NCBI GenBank assembly: GCA_022826805.1
Contig: JAJDUH010000065.1
Coordinates: 1 to 64,000, forward strand
Direction of reading: 5' to 3'
Source of the DNA: Candidatus Poribacteria bacterium
GTDB taxonomy: Bacteria; Poribacteria; WGA-4E; WGA-3G
Length of the DNA stretch: 64,000 bases
A program made the position numbers and the translations under genes. Positions 52,308 to 61,718 of this stretch are shown here, piece by piece; position 1 is the first letter of the stretch, and each line of letters starts with the position of its first letter. Below the pieces are notes generated by a model, which searched no databases, was not told the DNA's origin, and saw nothing but the letters and a program-made list of their open reading frames with translations.

Positions 52308-53066
52308 TTAGATCGGGAATTGATGATTGCCTGCGGTCAAGCCACCATCAACGACGAAGATTGCCCCTGTCGCAAAACTGGCTTCATTGGAGGCGAGGAA
52401 AAGCGCGGCGTTGGCGATGTCAATGGGCTGCCCAATTCGTCCAAGCGGATACCACGGTGTGATTTCGTCCAAGATCTGTGGATTGCGTTCAATCATCGGT
52501 TCCCAAACTTCGGTCTGAATTGTTCCCGGACAGATACAGTTGATACGGATGTTGTCTTTCCCATGTGCGACTGCCATAGATCGGGTGAGTGCGATAACGC
52601 CGCCTTTCGCAGCAGAATAGGCATGAATCGCCTGTAACCCGATAAGTCCGTTGACTGAGGCGATGTTAACAATGCTACCCCCTCCACCCTTTTGCATCAC
52701 AGGAACGACGGCATTGGAACAGTGGCTGGTGCCGCGAAGTGCGACTGCCAAGTTCGCCTCCCAGTTGTTGTTGAGTACATCGGCTGTGGAACAGATGGCA
52801 TTGTTCACAAGAATGTCAACTGTGCCGTAAGCGTCAACAGTCTCAGCGATGAGTCTTTCTGCATCGGTAGTATCGGCGACATCGGCGTTGACAAACTGTG
52901 CTTCACCGCCCGCATCGGTGATCGCAGAGACAGTTGCAGTTCCATTGGCATCGTTCAGGTCATCAACAACGACTTTCGCCCCTTCTTCAGCGAACCGAAG
53001 GGCAACTGCTTTACCGATACCGCGTCCTGCACCTGTAACAATGGCAATTTTGTTGTTCAATCGCAT
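52308..53066 (-). CDS. Short-chain dehydrogenase/reductase (FabG-like)
   Basis: 252 residues. Cofactor loop GAGRGIGKA, NNAIC in place of NNAG, catalytic Ser in NIASVNG, and YSAAK, then the closing FVVDGGLTA. ATTTTTT precedes the ATG and no strong ribosome site is seen. Specificity unknown. Follows the aap transporter genes after 126 bases on the same strand. Confidence 0.9.
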   Translation of the reverse strand: MRLNNKIAIVTGAGRGIGKAVALRFAEEGAKVVVDDLNDANGTATVSAITDAGGEAQFVNADVADTTDAERLIAETVDAYGTVDILVNNAICSTADVLNNNWEANLAVALRGTSHCSNAVVPVMQKGGGGSIVNIASVNGLIGLQAIHAYSAAKGGVIALTRSMAVAHGKDNIRINCICPGTIQTEVWEPMIERNPQILDEITPWYPLGRIGQPIDIANAALFLASNEASFATGAIFVVDGGLTAGNHQFPI

Positions 53067-53133
53067 TTTTTGTCCTATGTCTTCTTCATGAAAGGTAGAG
53101 TAGAATTTACAATTACTGATATATTACGAACCG

Positions 53134-53176
53134 GCGAGGTTAGGGGGAAACACCCAAGCAAAAACACCTCGCCTAC
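53134..53176. repeat. Constant-core hairpin with ACCTCGCC stem
   Basis: GGCGAGGT (53134-53141) pairs with ACCTCGCC around a core that includes GAAACACCCAAGCAAAAACA. The same 21-base core is at 57846-57866, where the enclosing arms are GAGCA/TGCTC. Confidence 0.6.
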
Positions 53177-53192
53177 CAATTTGCAAACATCT

Positions 53193-53954
53193 CTAATGTT
53201 GTAATGTCTGTGAGATGAAAAGTTTCGTGCGTTCGTGCTGCGGATTATCGAAGAAATCTGCGGGTGCCGCTTCCTCAACAATCACCCCTTCATCGAAAAA
53301 GAGAATCCGGTCAGCGACTTCACGGGCAAACCCCATCTCATGGGTAACAACAAGCATGGTCATGCCGGAGTGCGCGAGTTCACGCATAACATCAAGGACT
53401 TCCGTGATCATCTCCGGATCAAGCGCGCTTGTCGGTTCGTCGAAGAGCATAATTTTGGGTTCCATCGCCAAGGCTCTTGCGATTGCGACGCGCTGCTGTT
53501 GTCCGCCCGAAATTTCTGCGGGGTACTTGTACGCCTGATCTGCAATATCCACCCGTTCTAAAAGCGATAAAGCGATCTCTTCTGCCTCAGTTTTCGTCAG
53601 TTTCCTGACCCGGATGGGCCCTAAGGTGATATTCTCCAAGTTTGTCAGATGCGGAAACAGATTGAATTGTTGGAACACCATACCGACTTCTTGACGGATA
53701 AGATTAATATTACGGAGATCATCGGTCAGTTCTACCCCATCAATGATAATAGTGCCGCGTTGATGCTCCTCGAGTCGGTTCAGGGTCCGAATGAACGTGG
53801 ATTTGCCTGATCCAGAGGGACCGCATATTACCACCCTTTCGCCTTTTTCGAAGGAGGTGGTGATTCCTTTGAGGACATGGAAATCGTCAAACCATTTATG
53901 TACGTCTTCGCACATAATAATTGGATCGTTCGGTGCATTTTCGTGTTCTGCCAT
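53193..53954 (-). CDS. aapP: General L-amino-acid ABC transporter ATPase
   Basis: 253 residues. Walker A GPSGSGKST (45-53), signature ISGGQQQRVAIARAL, Walker B IMLFDEPTSALDPEM and VTHEMGFAREV. Matches GlnQ/AapP type importers in length and motifs. AAGGAA precedes the ATG. Last gene of the aap cluster; the ATPase energises uptake of amino acids across the inner membrane. Confidence 0.95.
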   Translation of the reverse strand: MAEHENAPNDPIIMCEDVHKWFDDFHVLKGITTSFEKGERVVICGPSGSGKSTFIRTLNRLEEHQRGTIIIDGVELTDDLRNINLIRQEVGMVFQQFNLFPHLTNLENITLGPIRVRKLTKTEAEEIALSLLERVDIADQAYKYPAEISGGQQQRVAIARALAMEPKIMLFDEPTSALDPEMITEVLDVMRELAHSGMTMLVVTHEMGFAREVADRILFFDEGVIVEEAAPADFFDNPQHERTKLFISQTLQH

Positions 53955-54005
53955 TTTTTAGATTCCTTGTTAGATATTTCCAAGTTGATCCTGAACCTAC
54001 AAGTT

Positions 54006-55187
54006 TTAATGCTTTCCAACGCCCAAGTCTGTCTCAATGTCCTGGCTGGTATAGGACATCGCATAACAGAAAACAAAATAGATAACTGCGGCGAACAGAT
54101 AGACCTCGGCTTGCAGTCCGAGCCAGTCCGGGTTGGCGATAACACTTTTAGCGACCCCCAAGAGGTCAATGAGTCCGATGATAGAGACGAGAGATGTGTC
54201 CTTAAACAACGCGATGAATTGTCCAACAATCGCTGGAATGACAGATCGGAGTGCTTGCGGTAAGACGATAAACAGCGTCGTCTGCGCGTAGTTCAGTCCT
54301 ACGGCTTGTGCAGCTTCGTGTTGTCCCCTGGGGATTCCTTGAAGTCCGCCTCGAACATTCTCTGCCATGTAAGCGGCGGCAAAGAAGATTATGCCGAGCA
54401 TCATCCGTAAAACTTGGTTAATATCAAGCCCCGGCATGAATATCGGTATTAGGACGTTGCCCATGAATAGGATTGTTATCAACGGTACCCCGCGAACCGT
54501 CTCAATGTAAGTTGTTGAAACCCATCGGATAGCGGGGAGATTGCTCTGGCGGCAGAGCGCTAAAAATACGCCAAGCGGGAAAGAAACGACGATACCTACG
54601 ACCGCTAAGATCAACGTGAGAAGCAGTCCGCCCCAATTGCTTGTCAGAACACCATTCTCCCCGAACCCTCGTAATACCACCATGATTACTGGGAAAGAGA
54701 GTATCCACCCTCCCAAAATCCAAGGTCGCAAACCTACTCTGCCACGTCCAAGGAAGAAGGAAACCGCTATCATAGCGATCGCGCCTAAACACCATCCCCG
54801 CGTTGCGAGTTCAAAGGGGAGAAGCGCACTGATAAACCAAACACCACTGAGAACAACAGCAAATCGGAGTACCAAACCACCCCAGAGCCCAGCACTCAAA
54901 CCTATGAGTACACTTAAGATATAAATCGCGTTCCATACGCGCCATATCTGTTCTTGTGGATAAGACCCGACCATAAAGAGCCGAAAATTCGCTGGGATCA
55001 CACCCCACTTCGCTTCGGTGAACGCCCAAATCAGGAGCCCTTTAAAAGCAAAGAATAGGAGCACAAGTGCCAAACAGGTCAAGAGCGCGTTGTACCAAGT
55101 GTTAAACAAATTGCCTTTGAGCCATTGTGCTGCCCCTTTTGTGTTGGCAGGTGGTTTAATTTCTTGTGTGAACTCTCGTTCTTCCAC
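54006..55187 (-). CDS. aapM: General L-amino-acid ABC transporter permease (AapM-like)
   Basis: 393 residues from GTG (AAGGAAGG upstream). Several transmembrane helices, including a long N-terminal one (LTCLALVLLFFAFKGLLIW), and the EAA loop HEAAQAVGLNYAQTTLFIVLPQALRSVIP that contacts the ATPase. Length and the extra N-terminal helices fit AapM/BztC rather than HisM. Between aapM and aapQ is a 215-base gap with two palindromic repeats. Confidence 0.92.
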   Translation of the reverse strand: MEEREFTQEIKPPANTKGAAQWLKGNLFNTWYNALLTCLALVLLFFAFKGLLIWAFTEAKWGVIPANFRLFMVGSYPQEQIWRVWNAIYILSVLIGLSAGLWGGLVLRFAVVLSGVWFISALLPFELATRGWCLGAIAMIAVSFFLGRGRVGLRPWILGGWILSFPVIMVVLRGFGENGVLTSNWGGLLLTLILAVVGIVVSFPLGVFLALCRQSNLPAIRWVSTTYIETVRGVPLITILFMGNVLIPIFMPGLDINQVLRMMLGIIFFAAAYMAENVRGGLQGIPRGQHEAAQAVGLNYAQTTLFIVLPQALRSVIPAIVGQFIALFKDTSLVSIIGLIDLLGVAKSVIANPDWLGLQAEVYLFAAVIYFVFCYAMSYTSQDIETDLGVGKH

Positions 55188-55244
55188 TGTGTGATGTGCC
55201 TTCCTTATTATGGTGAATCATAAAAATAAGTTTACATATCTTGT

Positions 55245-55366
55245 GTAGGAGCGATCTCCGAATCGCGACCCAGGGCACCGAGCGTCGGGAAATGTAAAGC
55301 TAAGACATATTTTGCCGCGTAAATCAGAATCAACGGTATGAAGTGCTTATGCACTTCACCGGGGGC
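55245..55366. repeat. Composite palindromic repeat between aapM and aapQ
   Basis: GTAGGAGCGA hairpin (GCGAT-ctccga-ATCGC, 55251-55266), then an AATGTAAAGCTAAGACATAT block as in 21706-21833, then GAAGTGC-ttat-GCACTTC (55340-55357) with ACCGGGGGCAAAATTTGG after it. It may modulate the ratio of the two permeases by hairpin effects. Confidence 0.65.
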
Positions 55367-55402
55367 AAAATTTGGAGTTCCCTCCTACAAAGAGGCTGTC
55401 GG

Positions 55403-56620
55403 TTATTGACCGATTCGGGTAATCCAACGGTTATACCAATTCATAGCCGCTGATGTTGTTAAACTGATAATTAAGTAACTTACCATAACCATCGCAAAAA
55501 CTGGAATTGATTGTCCCGTCTGAGTCAGCATGGTATCTCCTACATGAACCAGATCGGGGAAAGCGATTGCAACCGCTAAACTTGAATTCTTTGCGAGGTT
55601 CAGGTACTGGCTTGTGAGCGGTGGCACGATAATAGGAATAGCCTGTGGTAGAACGACCAAGCGTAAGGTTTGCCCCTCCTTCAAGCCGACGGCTCTTGCG
55701 GCTTCCCGTTGCCCCTTAACGACCGATTGTATACCACTTCTCACGACTTCAGCAATAAATGCGCTTGTATATATGGAAAGTGCAATTAAAAGGGCAGAGA
55801 ACTCCGGTGTAAAACGCATCCCGCCTTGGTAGTTGAAACCTTGTAGTGCTGGTAAATCCAGCGTAAAGGGTTTGCCGGGTGTCAAAAACCATCCACAGAG
55901 CGCAACGATAAGGAAAGCAGGCAGTGCCCACTTCGCGCGGAAGCCAGGACGATCCAATTGTTGAAGTTGCCGCCATCGCACAATATAGAGAATCACCGCA
56001 AGGAGTAAACCTGCCCCGAGAAACCATAGCCAAATTTTCAGGCCCGGGGTCGGTTCAGGCGAAGGGAGGTATACTCCTCGGTTATTAATGAACACACCGC
56101 CGAAAAATTCGATACTCTCCCTGACCCTCGGAAGTTGTGCGACTACGGCGGTATACCAAAATAGAATCTGCAATAAAAGCGGAATGTTACGGAAACATTC
56201 CACATAAGCGGCTGCTATCGTTCGGATTAACCAGTTGCTAGACAGGCGAGCGATACCGAAAAGGAGCCCGATAAGTGTAGCACAGACTATCCCTATGATA
56301 CTGACTCTGAGGGTGTTCAGGATCCCAACCCAGAACGCCTTCAAATAGGTATCCGAAGGATCATAAGGGATTGCCCCCTCCGAAATGTCAAACCCTGCTT
56401 CGTCGTGAAGGAAATTGAGGTTCAGCGTTAGCCCAAGCCCGCGAAGACCCTTTAACATATTCGTGTAAAGAATGGCTAACAACAGAATCACACCGAGCAG
56501 AAAGACAACCTGAAACAAGATCCGCAACACTCGGACATCTCGCCAAAAGGGGATTTTTCCAGATACAACTGTAAGTGAATTACTCTCCATATTTTTACTG
56601 TCGGAACATCGTATGGACAT
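55403..56620 (-). CDS. aapQ: General L-amino-acid ABC transporter permease (AapQ-like)
   Basis: 405 residues from 56620; an ATG at 56590 is also possible, and neither has a strong site. Multi-pass membrane protein with EAA loop REAARAVGLKEGQTLRLVVLPQAIPIIVPPL. The ~400-residue size and long periplasmic segment fit AapQ/BztB. It follows aapJ after 13 bases. Confidence 0.92.
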   Translation of the reverse strand: MSIRCSDSKNMESNSLTVVSGKIPFWRDVRVLRILFQVVFLLGVILLLAILYTNMLKGLRGLGLTLNLNFLHDEAGFDISEGAIPYDPSDTYLKAFWVGILNTLRVSIIGIVCATLIGLLFGIARLSSNWLIRTIAAAYVECFRNIPLLLQILFWYTAVVAQLPRVRESIEFFGGVFINNRGVYLPSPEPTPGLKIWLWFLGAGLLLAVILYIVRWRQLQQLDRPGFRAKWALPAFLIVALCGWFLTPGKPFTLDLPALQGFNYQGGMRFTPEFSALLIALSIYTSAFIAEVVRSGIQSVVKGQREAARAVGLKEGQTLRLVVLPQAIPIIVPPLTSQYLNLAKNSSLAVAIAFPDLVHVGDTMLTQTGQSIPVFAMVMVSYLIISLTTSAAMNWYNRWITRIGQ

Positions 56621-56633
56621 GCACAGGGACTAT

Positions 56634-57656
56634 CTAACGGAACGGGATTGCGTAGAGTAGACCGCCCTGTGTCCAAGGTTTATTGACGCCACGTGGCAGC
56701 CCCAGCGGTGTCAGGTTGCGTTCAAAAATCTCGCCATAGTTGCCGACGGCAGCAATAACTTGACGTGCCCAGTCTTTTGGCAGACCAAGTTTTTCGCCCA
56801 TCCCCGCGCTATCATCTGTACCTAAGAAACGCTTGATTTCGGGGTTCTCTGTTTCAAAAGTGTTGACATTGGCTTGCGTAATGCCGTGCTCTTCGGCAAA
56901 GAACGTAGCGTAAATAACCCAACTCACGACATCATTCCACTTGTTGTCTCCGTGGACAGTGACAGGTCCCAAGGGTTCCTTAGAAATGGTTACATCAAGA
57001 ATAACATGGTCATCTGGATTTTTTAGTGATTGGCGGCGGGAGACTAATTGCGATTTATCGCTTGTCACCGCATCGCAACGTCCCTGATCGTAACTCTGGT
57101 AAAGCGTCTCAGTTTCTGCAAAAACAATAGGTTCAACTTCGATCCCTAAGGAGCGTGTGGTATCGGCGAGGTTTAACTCCGTGGTGCTGCCAGCGGTGAC
57201 ACCGATAGTGGCACCTGCCAACTCCTTGAGCGAAGTTATACCGAGATCCTTGCGGAGCATAAAACCCTGACCGTCATAAAAGGTTGGGGGCGCGAAATCA
57301 GCACCTAAGTCCGTGTCACGAGTCAGGGTCCAAGTAGTGTTTCGGATTAAAACATCTATTTCACCTGTCTGAAGGGCGGGAAAACGATCAGCAGCCTTTA
57401 GCGGACGAAACTCAACTTTGTTCGGGTCGCCCAGAACAGCGGCAGCAATCGCTCTGCCGTAATCTACGTCAAATCCTTTCCATTTACCATCCTGACCGAG
57501 GAAACCGAAACCGGGTAATTCTTTGTTCACCCCACATACCAGTCGTCCTCTATTTTTCACCTTGTCTAATATACCCTCTTCGCCTCTCGCGAGTAGAGGG
57601 GTTACCAATGAAACCGCTAAAATCAATGCAGAAATACGAAACAAAAATTTGCGCAC
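56634..57656 (-). CDS. aapJ: General L-amino-acid ABC transporter periplasmic binding protein
   Basis: 340 residues from GTG at 57656, preceded by GAGAGGA. An N-terminal signal peptide (FLFRISALILAVSLVTPLLA, cut near ARG). Binding-protein signature: VKNRGRLVCGVNKELPGFG, GKWKGFDVDYGRAIAAAVLG and IDVLIRNTTWTLTRDTDLGADF, typical of AapJ/BztA. The long frame to 57866 is not coding, as its first 70 residues are unlike any signal. First gene of the operon. Confidence 0.94.
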   Translation of the reverse strand: MRKFLFRISALILAVSLVTPLLARGEEGILDKVKNRGRLVCGVNKELPGFGFLGQDGKWKGFDVDYGRAIAAAVLGDPNKVEFRPLKAADRFPALQTGEIDVLIRNTTWTLTRDTDLGADFAPPTFYDGQGFMLRKDLGITSLKELAGATIGVTAGSTTELNLADTTRSLGIEVEPIVFAETETLYQSYDQGRCDAVTSDKSQLVSRRQSLKNPDDHVILDVTISKEPLGPVTVHGDNKWNDVVSWVIYATFFAEEHGITQANVNTFETENPEIKRFLGTDDSAGMGEKLGLPKDWARQVIAAVGNYGEIFERNLTPLGLPRGVNKPWTQGGLLYAIPFR

Positions 57657-57845
57657 AAAAAATCCTCTCTTTTTGGTGTGACCTCCATTGCAGAGGTCGT
57701 TTAATAAAGTCCGTTGATAAGGTCTGTTATAATTGCTAACAGTTTGATTAAAATCTGATTGTATGCCTTTTCTTTGGATGCAGATTAATAAATAAATTGG
57801 GTAATTACATAATCTTGAACACGCATCACGGATCGCGAGCATGAA

Positions 57846-57866
57846 GAAACACCCAAGCAAAAACAC
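57846..57866. repeat. Constant-core hairpin, copy 2
   Basis: Shares a 21-base core with 53147-53167; the arms around it are GAGCA and TGCTC (57837-57873). In the 57657-58264 gap nothing else stands out except the promoter at 58132. Confidence 0.55.
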
Positions 57867-58131
57867 TTGCTCCTACAGGAAGAGATTATGTCTGTGTTAC
57901 CCGATTAAATTCCTAATCCTCATGTAAAGAAAAAGCGGTTGATATACTTTCATAGATTTTACCAAACCGCCCTTATGTTGTCAAGGGAATTAAGGGGGTT
58001 TCTGTCCTTTTTCGGGCAACTGGATATAAGGAATGTCCGATTTTGTGCAGTGTTTTCTGGACTCCGTTAGTAAAGTCGGTACAAGCCAAGCATTTTCAGA
58101 TCGGCACAAAATTTGCTACACTAAACTGTAC

Positions 58132-58160
58132 TTGACATATTTCGGGAGCCTTGCTAATAT
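58132..58160 (+). promoter_or_regulatory. Consensus-like sigma-70 promoter
   Basis: TTGACA (58132-58137), 17-base spacer, TAATAT (58155-58160). It lies 104 bases upstream of the ATG at 58265. Confidence 0.75.
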
Positions 58161-58264
58161 ATTTAGCATAACGTGAGTTCAATATATAGAAGCATCTGGA
58201 GCGGGGAATCAACGTACTGAATCCGAATTCACGTTAAAATAAATACTTGTCGAGGAGAAAAAAG

Positions 58265-59503
58265 ATGAAGCAGTTTATAATTGCGGAGATTTGCATTATT
58301 GTTGCGCTCGCTGGCGGGTTTTGGCTGGGACGCGTCACGAACAATAGCAAGAGTTACGCGCACTATTACGATAACGCTGATAAAGCGTGGACAGCGGCAC
58401 AAGAGATTGACAACCCACCGATAACACTGGACGAACCGGATAAGAAACGTTTGCGGAAAGTCCGAGCTGCATATCGTGAAGTTTTTGAGAAATACCCTGA
58501 CAGCTTGTGGGCAGATGATGCCATCTATCAGCTCGCCTCTCGTATTCCACGTACTGACGAAGAAGCTTTTGCCCTTTTTCGCCGGCTCATCAATAATTAC
58601 CCGGACAGCGAATGGGCGGACGATTCAATGTACGCAATCGCTTTCGCCTCTTACCAGATTGCGGAGGAACTCAAACGGACTGGCACCCTTGAATCCCTTG
58701 CGGCATACTACGATCGAGCCCTTGCGCTCTACAATCAATTAATTACGGCATATCCGGGTAGCGAACTGTCGGAACAGGCGCAGTTTAATACGGCAATGTG
58801 TTATTACGGCAAGGGCGAATTGAATATCGCACTGGCGCAGTTAGATGCCCTTCGGGAGCCGTTTAGCAATAGTCCTCTGCTCTACCAGATTCTGTACGTT
58901 AGCGGCGAAATTTACCTCAAGAAGCAAGACTATGAAACTGCACGTGTGGAATTCACAAATGTTGTTGATTCAGGAGATCCTACATTGGGACCCCTCGCGA
59001 GTTTCGGTGTCGCGCAGACCTATCTTGCGGAGGGCAAATATGAAGAGGCGGTAGCAGAATACCAGAAGGTTATCGACCTGTATCCGGACGCGAAAGTCGG
59101 GCAAGATGCTCACTTTTACATGGGATGGGCATACGAAAGGCTCGGAAAGTATGACGAAGCCATCACCAAACTTGAGGCAGCGATTGATATGTATCCGCGC
59201 AACGAAAATGCTGCTAACTCGCAAATCTACGTCGGGCAAATTGCTTATGCGAACCAAGATATGCCGAGTGCTATCGAGGCGTATCAGAAGGTCGCGGATA
59301 ATAGCACCTACGATTACGATAACCGTCGACAAGCGCAATATTGGGTTGGCAAAATCTATGAGGACAACGGCGATACGGAGTTAGCAATAGAGGCTTATCG
59401 GAAGCTGCTTATAGAATTTTCGGAACCTCATAAAGAGGGCGCACACCCTTCAAATAGTATCAGCGAGAATTATATTCAGAATTTAAGGGGTACGGGACTC
59501 TAA
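58265..59503 (+). CDS. TPR protein, YbgF/BamD-like
   Basis: 412 residues from the ATG at 58265, with GAGGAG upstream; a TTG at 58247 lies before the site. Residues 4-22 form a transmembrane or signal anchor. The rest are tetratricopeptide repeats with the Y-P-(D/G)-S pattern (FRRLINNYPDSEWADDSMY, LYNQLITAYPGSELSEQAQFNTA) seen in envelope TPR proteins of the YbgF/BamD type. The last 21 bases overlap the converging PLP enzyme gene. Confidence 0.82.
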   Translation: MKQFIIAEICIIVALAGGFWLGRVTNNSKSYAHYYDNADKAWTAAQEIDNPPITLDEPDKKRLRKVRAAYREVFEKYPDSLWADDAIYQLASRIPRTDEEAFALFRRLINNYPDSEWADDSMYAIAFASYQIAEELKRTGTLESLAAYYDRALALYNQLITAYPGSELSEQAQFNTAMCYYGKGELNIALAQLDALREPFSNSPLLYQILYVSGEIYLKKQDYETARVEFTNVVDSGDPTLGPLASFGVAQTYLAEGKYEEAVAEYQKVIDLYPDAKVGQDAHFYMGWAYERLGKYDEAITKLEAAIDMYPRNENAANSQIYVGQIAYANQDMPSAIEAYQKVADNSTYDYDNRRQAQYWVGKIYEDNGDTELAIEAYRKLLIEFSEPHKEGAHPSNSISENYIQNLRGTGL

Positions 59504-60694
59504 AGCTTGTTCTAAGTCTGCGAGAATATCCTCGACATCTTCCAATCCGACCGAAATTCTGACCAAGCCATCTGTAATGCCGGTGCGGTGCCGGATTTCT
59601 GCTGGCACATGTGAATGCGTCGTTGAAGTCGGATGGCAGATAAGGGTCCGGACATCCCCTAAACTGACTGCAAGTGAGCAGAGTTGAAGCCGATCTACAA
59701 GGTCTTCACCGGCATCGCGTCCACCTTTCAGCTCCAGTGTTATCATACCACCGAAAGCACTCATCTGGCGTTTGGCGAGTTCATGCTGCGGATGGCTAAG
59801 CAAGCCGGGATAACGGACCCATTCCACTGCTGGGTGTGCTTCAAGGAACGCTGCGACGCGTGCGGCGTTTTCACAGTGTTGCGTAAAACGTAAGGGCAGC
59901 GTTGTTAGTCCATGCAGTGTTAGCCATGCGTTGAACGGGCTGATGACCGCCCCGAAGTTGCGCAACGCCCCTTCTTTCGCGCGTGTAATGAACGCCTTCT
60001 CCCCGATAATCGCTCCAGCGATGACCGCCCCATTGCCACTGAGATATTTCGTCATGCTATGAACAACTACATCAATGCCAAGCGGAATCGGTTGCTGTCC
60101 ACACGGCGTTGAAAATGTGTTGTCAATCATTGAGGTTATCCGGTTTGTTTTTGCTATCTCGGCAGCTTCTTGCAAGTCAACCAGTTTTAAGAGTGGATTC
60201 GTTGGGCTTTCAAGGTAGAGCACCTTTGTATCCGTTCTGATAGCGCGTTCAATTTGCGTCGGGTCTGTCGCATCAACAAACGTTGTTTCAATCCCGAACC
60301 TCCGAAGATCTTCATTGAGGATTTGGAAGGTAGCGGAATAGAGGTTTTCCATAGCGACCACGTGCCCACCGTCAGTTAAAGCCGTGAGTAATGCTACGCT
60401 GACCGCTCCCATTCCTGATGCTGTTGCAAGTGCGGATTCCCCCATCTCAAGGATAGCGAGCTTTTTCTCCAATATCTCCTGTGTTGGATTGCCCCAGCGG
60501 GTGTAGACATAACCACTCTCTTCATCTCGAAACGCTTCAGCGCACTCAGCGGCTGTTGTGAACCGGAACGTGCTGTTTTGATAGATGGGTGGTAATAAAG
60601 GGGTTCCACTTTTTTCCGTAGGGGATACTTCCATCTCGCCAGCGTGTATAGCTTGGGTCGCTTTACCTAATTTTTTTTGTGATGTCACGTTCAA
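59483..60694 (-). CDS. PLP-dependent cystathionine/O-acylhomoserine-type enzyme
   Basis: 403 residues. The PLP Lys is in VHSMTKYLSGNGAVIAG (Lys216); the supporting Asp is in SMIDNTFSTPC, and GYVYTRWGNPT is the substrate loop. This is the Cys/Met-metabolism family (cystathionine gamma-synthase, gamma-lyase or O-acetylhomoserine sulfhydrylase); family subtype cannot be fixed. Start is TTG at 60694 (or GTG at 60688) after AAGGA. Ogt ends nine bases upstream, so they may form an operon. Confidence 0.9.
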   Translation of the reverse strand: MNVTSQKKLGKATQAIHAGEMEVSPTEKSGTPLLPPIYQNSTFRFTTAAECAEAFRDEESGYVYTRWGNPTQEILEKKLAILEMGESALATASGMGAVSVALLTALTDGGHVVAMENLYSATFQILNEDLRRFGIETTFVDATDPTQIERAIRTDTKVLYLESPTNPLLKLVDLQEAAEIAKTNRITSMIDNTFSTPCGQQPIPLGIDVVVHSMTKYLSGNGAVIAGAIIGEKAFITRAKEGALRNFGAVISPFNAWLTLHGLTTLPLRFTQHCENAARVAAFLEAHPAVEWVRYPGLLSHPQHELAKRQMSAFGGMITLELKGGRDAGEDLVDRLQLCSLAVSLGDVRTLICHPTSTTHSHVPAEIRHRTGITDGLVRISVGLEDVEDILADLEQALESRTP

Positions 60695-60703
60695 AATTCC
60701 TTT

Positions 60704-61252
60704 TTAATCATTAAAAAAACCTTCAAGTGCCAATAACTGACGTTTTCGCGCTATACCGCCGCCGTAACCTCCCAGTGTTCCGTCGCTTCTGATAACCCGA
60801 TGACACGGAACGAAAATAGAAACCGCATTTGCGCCTACTGCCCTGCCTACAGCCCGAACAGCCTTTGGTTTCTCTATCTGTTCTGCGATCCACTTGTAGC
60901 TGCGCACCTCTCCGTGTGGAATCTGCCGAATAGCGTCCCAGACTTTGTTTTGGAAGCGAGTTCCACAGTCTATCTTGATCGGAACTTCGGAGGTATCAAA
61001 TGACCCACCGGCAAAATACTGGTCAAGCAGCTTCCGTACACGCGTTAGTACTGGGTATTGGGCTTGAAGATTTGGGGGTTCATCGAACGGAAAACTTTGG
61101 GCAAAGAAGAGATGCGAAATATTATTTTGATCCGCCGCAACTATGCCGATAGATCCAATTGGAGATTCGTAGGCGATCGTCCGAGAAGCGAAGTAATTTC
61201 GCACATCTTCGTCAGATTTCACGTCAACAGGAAATGTTTTGAAGAAATTCAC
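60704..61252 (-). CDS. ogt: Methylated-DNA-protein-cysteine methyltransferase (Ogt)
   Basis: 182 residues from GTG. The active site is FVPCHRVIRSDGTLGGYGGG (Cys150), with the preceding helix QNKVWDAIRQIPHGEVRSYKWIAEQI. It repairs O6-methylguanine by transferring the methyl group to Cys150. A weak GGAGGT lies upstream. Divergent from the SCP2 gene. Confidence 0.95.
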   Translation of the reverse strand: MNFFKTFPVDVKSDEDVRNYFASRTIAYESPIGSIGIVAADQNNISHLFFAQSFPFDEPPNLQAQYPVLTRVRKLLDQYFAGGSFDTSEVPIKIDCGTRFQNKVWDAIRQIPHGEVRSYKWIAEQIEKPKAVRAVGRAVGANAVSIFVPCHRVIRSDGTLGGYGGGIARKRQLLALEGFFND

Positions 61253-61262
61253 TTTTATTTTT

Positions 61263-61291
61263 TTGACCTCCGCCCTATTATATGGTATGCT
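61263..61291 (+). promoter_or_regulatory. Promoter of the SCP2 gene, nearly leaderless
   Basis: TTGACC (61263-61268), 17-base spacer, TATGCT (61286-61291). Only 11 bases separate it from the ATG at 61303. Confidence 0.5.
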
Positions 61292-61302
61292 GTACGGTAC
61301 TT

Positions 61303-61701
61303 ATGGCTATATTTGAAGCACCAGATCAGCTTTATAGTTATATTAGCGAACTTTTTGAAGAAATCGCCACGCTACCAGAAGCGCAAGCGGCACTGAAATC
61401 GCTGACGCTGAATGTTCGATTTAATTACACGCAGCCCAACTGTACGATGACACTAACGGCAGCGAATGGCGAATATATCATCACCCAAGGCACTTGTGAA
61501 AATATTGACCCGGATGTTGAACTTACGATGACAGGCGACGTTGCCTACAAGTTTTGGACAGGCGAACTCAATGTCATGGGTGCGATAACGACTCGTGAAA
61601 TCGGGATCATCGGTTCGCTTGGCAAGGTGATGCGGCTTGCTCCGCTTATCAAGACAGCGGTCCGCTACAACCGTGAGCGAAAAAGTGGTTGCGAACCATA
61701 A
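61303..61701 (+). CDS. SCP2 sterol-carrier domain protein
   Basis: 132 residues from the ATG at 61303. The frame could be extended to 61282, but that start lies inside the promoter. Single SCP2 fold: VELTMTGDVAYKFWTGELNVMGAITTREIGIIG. Such proteins bind lipids or sterol-like molecules in the cytoplasm. Followed after 17 bases by PhyH D, suggesting the two are co-transcribed and that the lipid carrier may present substrate to the hydroxylase. Confidence 0.85.
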   Translation: MAIFEAPDQLYSYISELFEEIATLPEAQAALKSLTLNVRFNYTQPNCTMTLTAANGEYIITQGTCENIDPDVELTMTGDVAYKFWTGELNVMGAITTREIGIIGSLGKVMRLAPLIKTAVRYNRERKSGCEP

Positions 61702-61718
61702 TATGCAAGGAGACTTCA

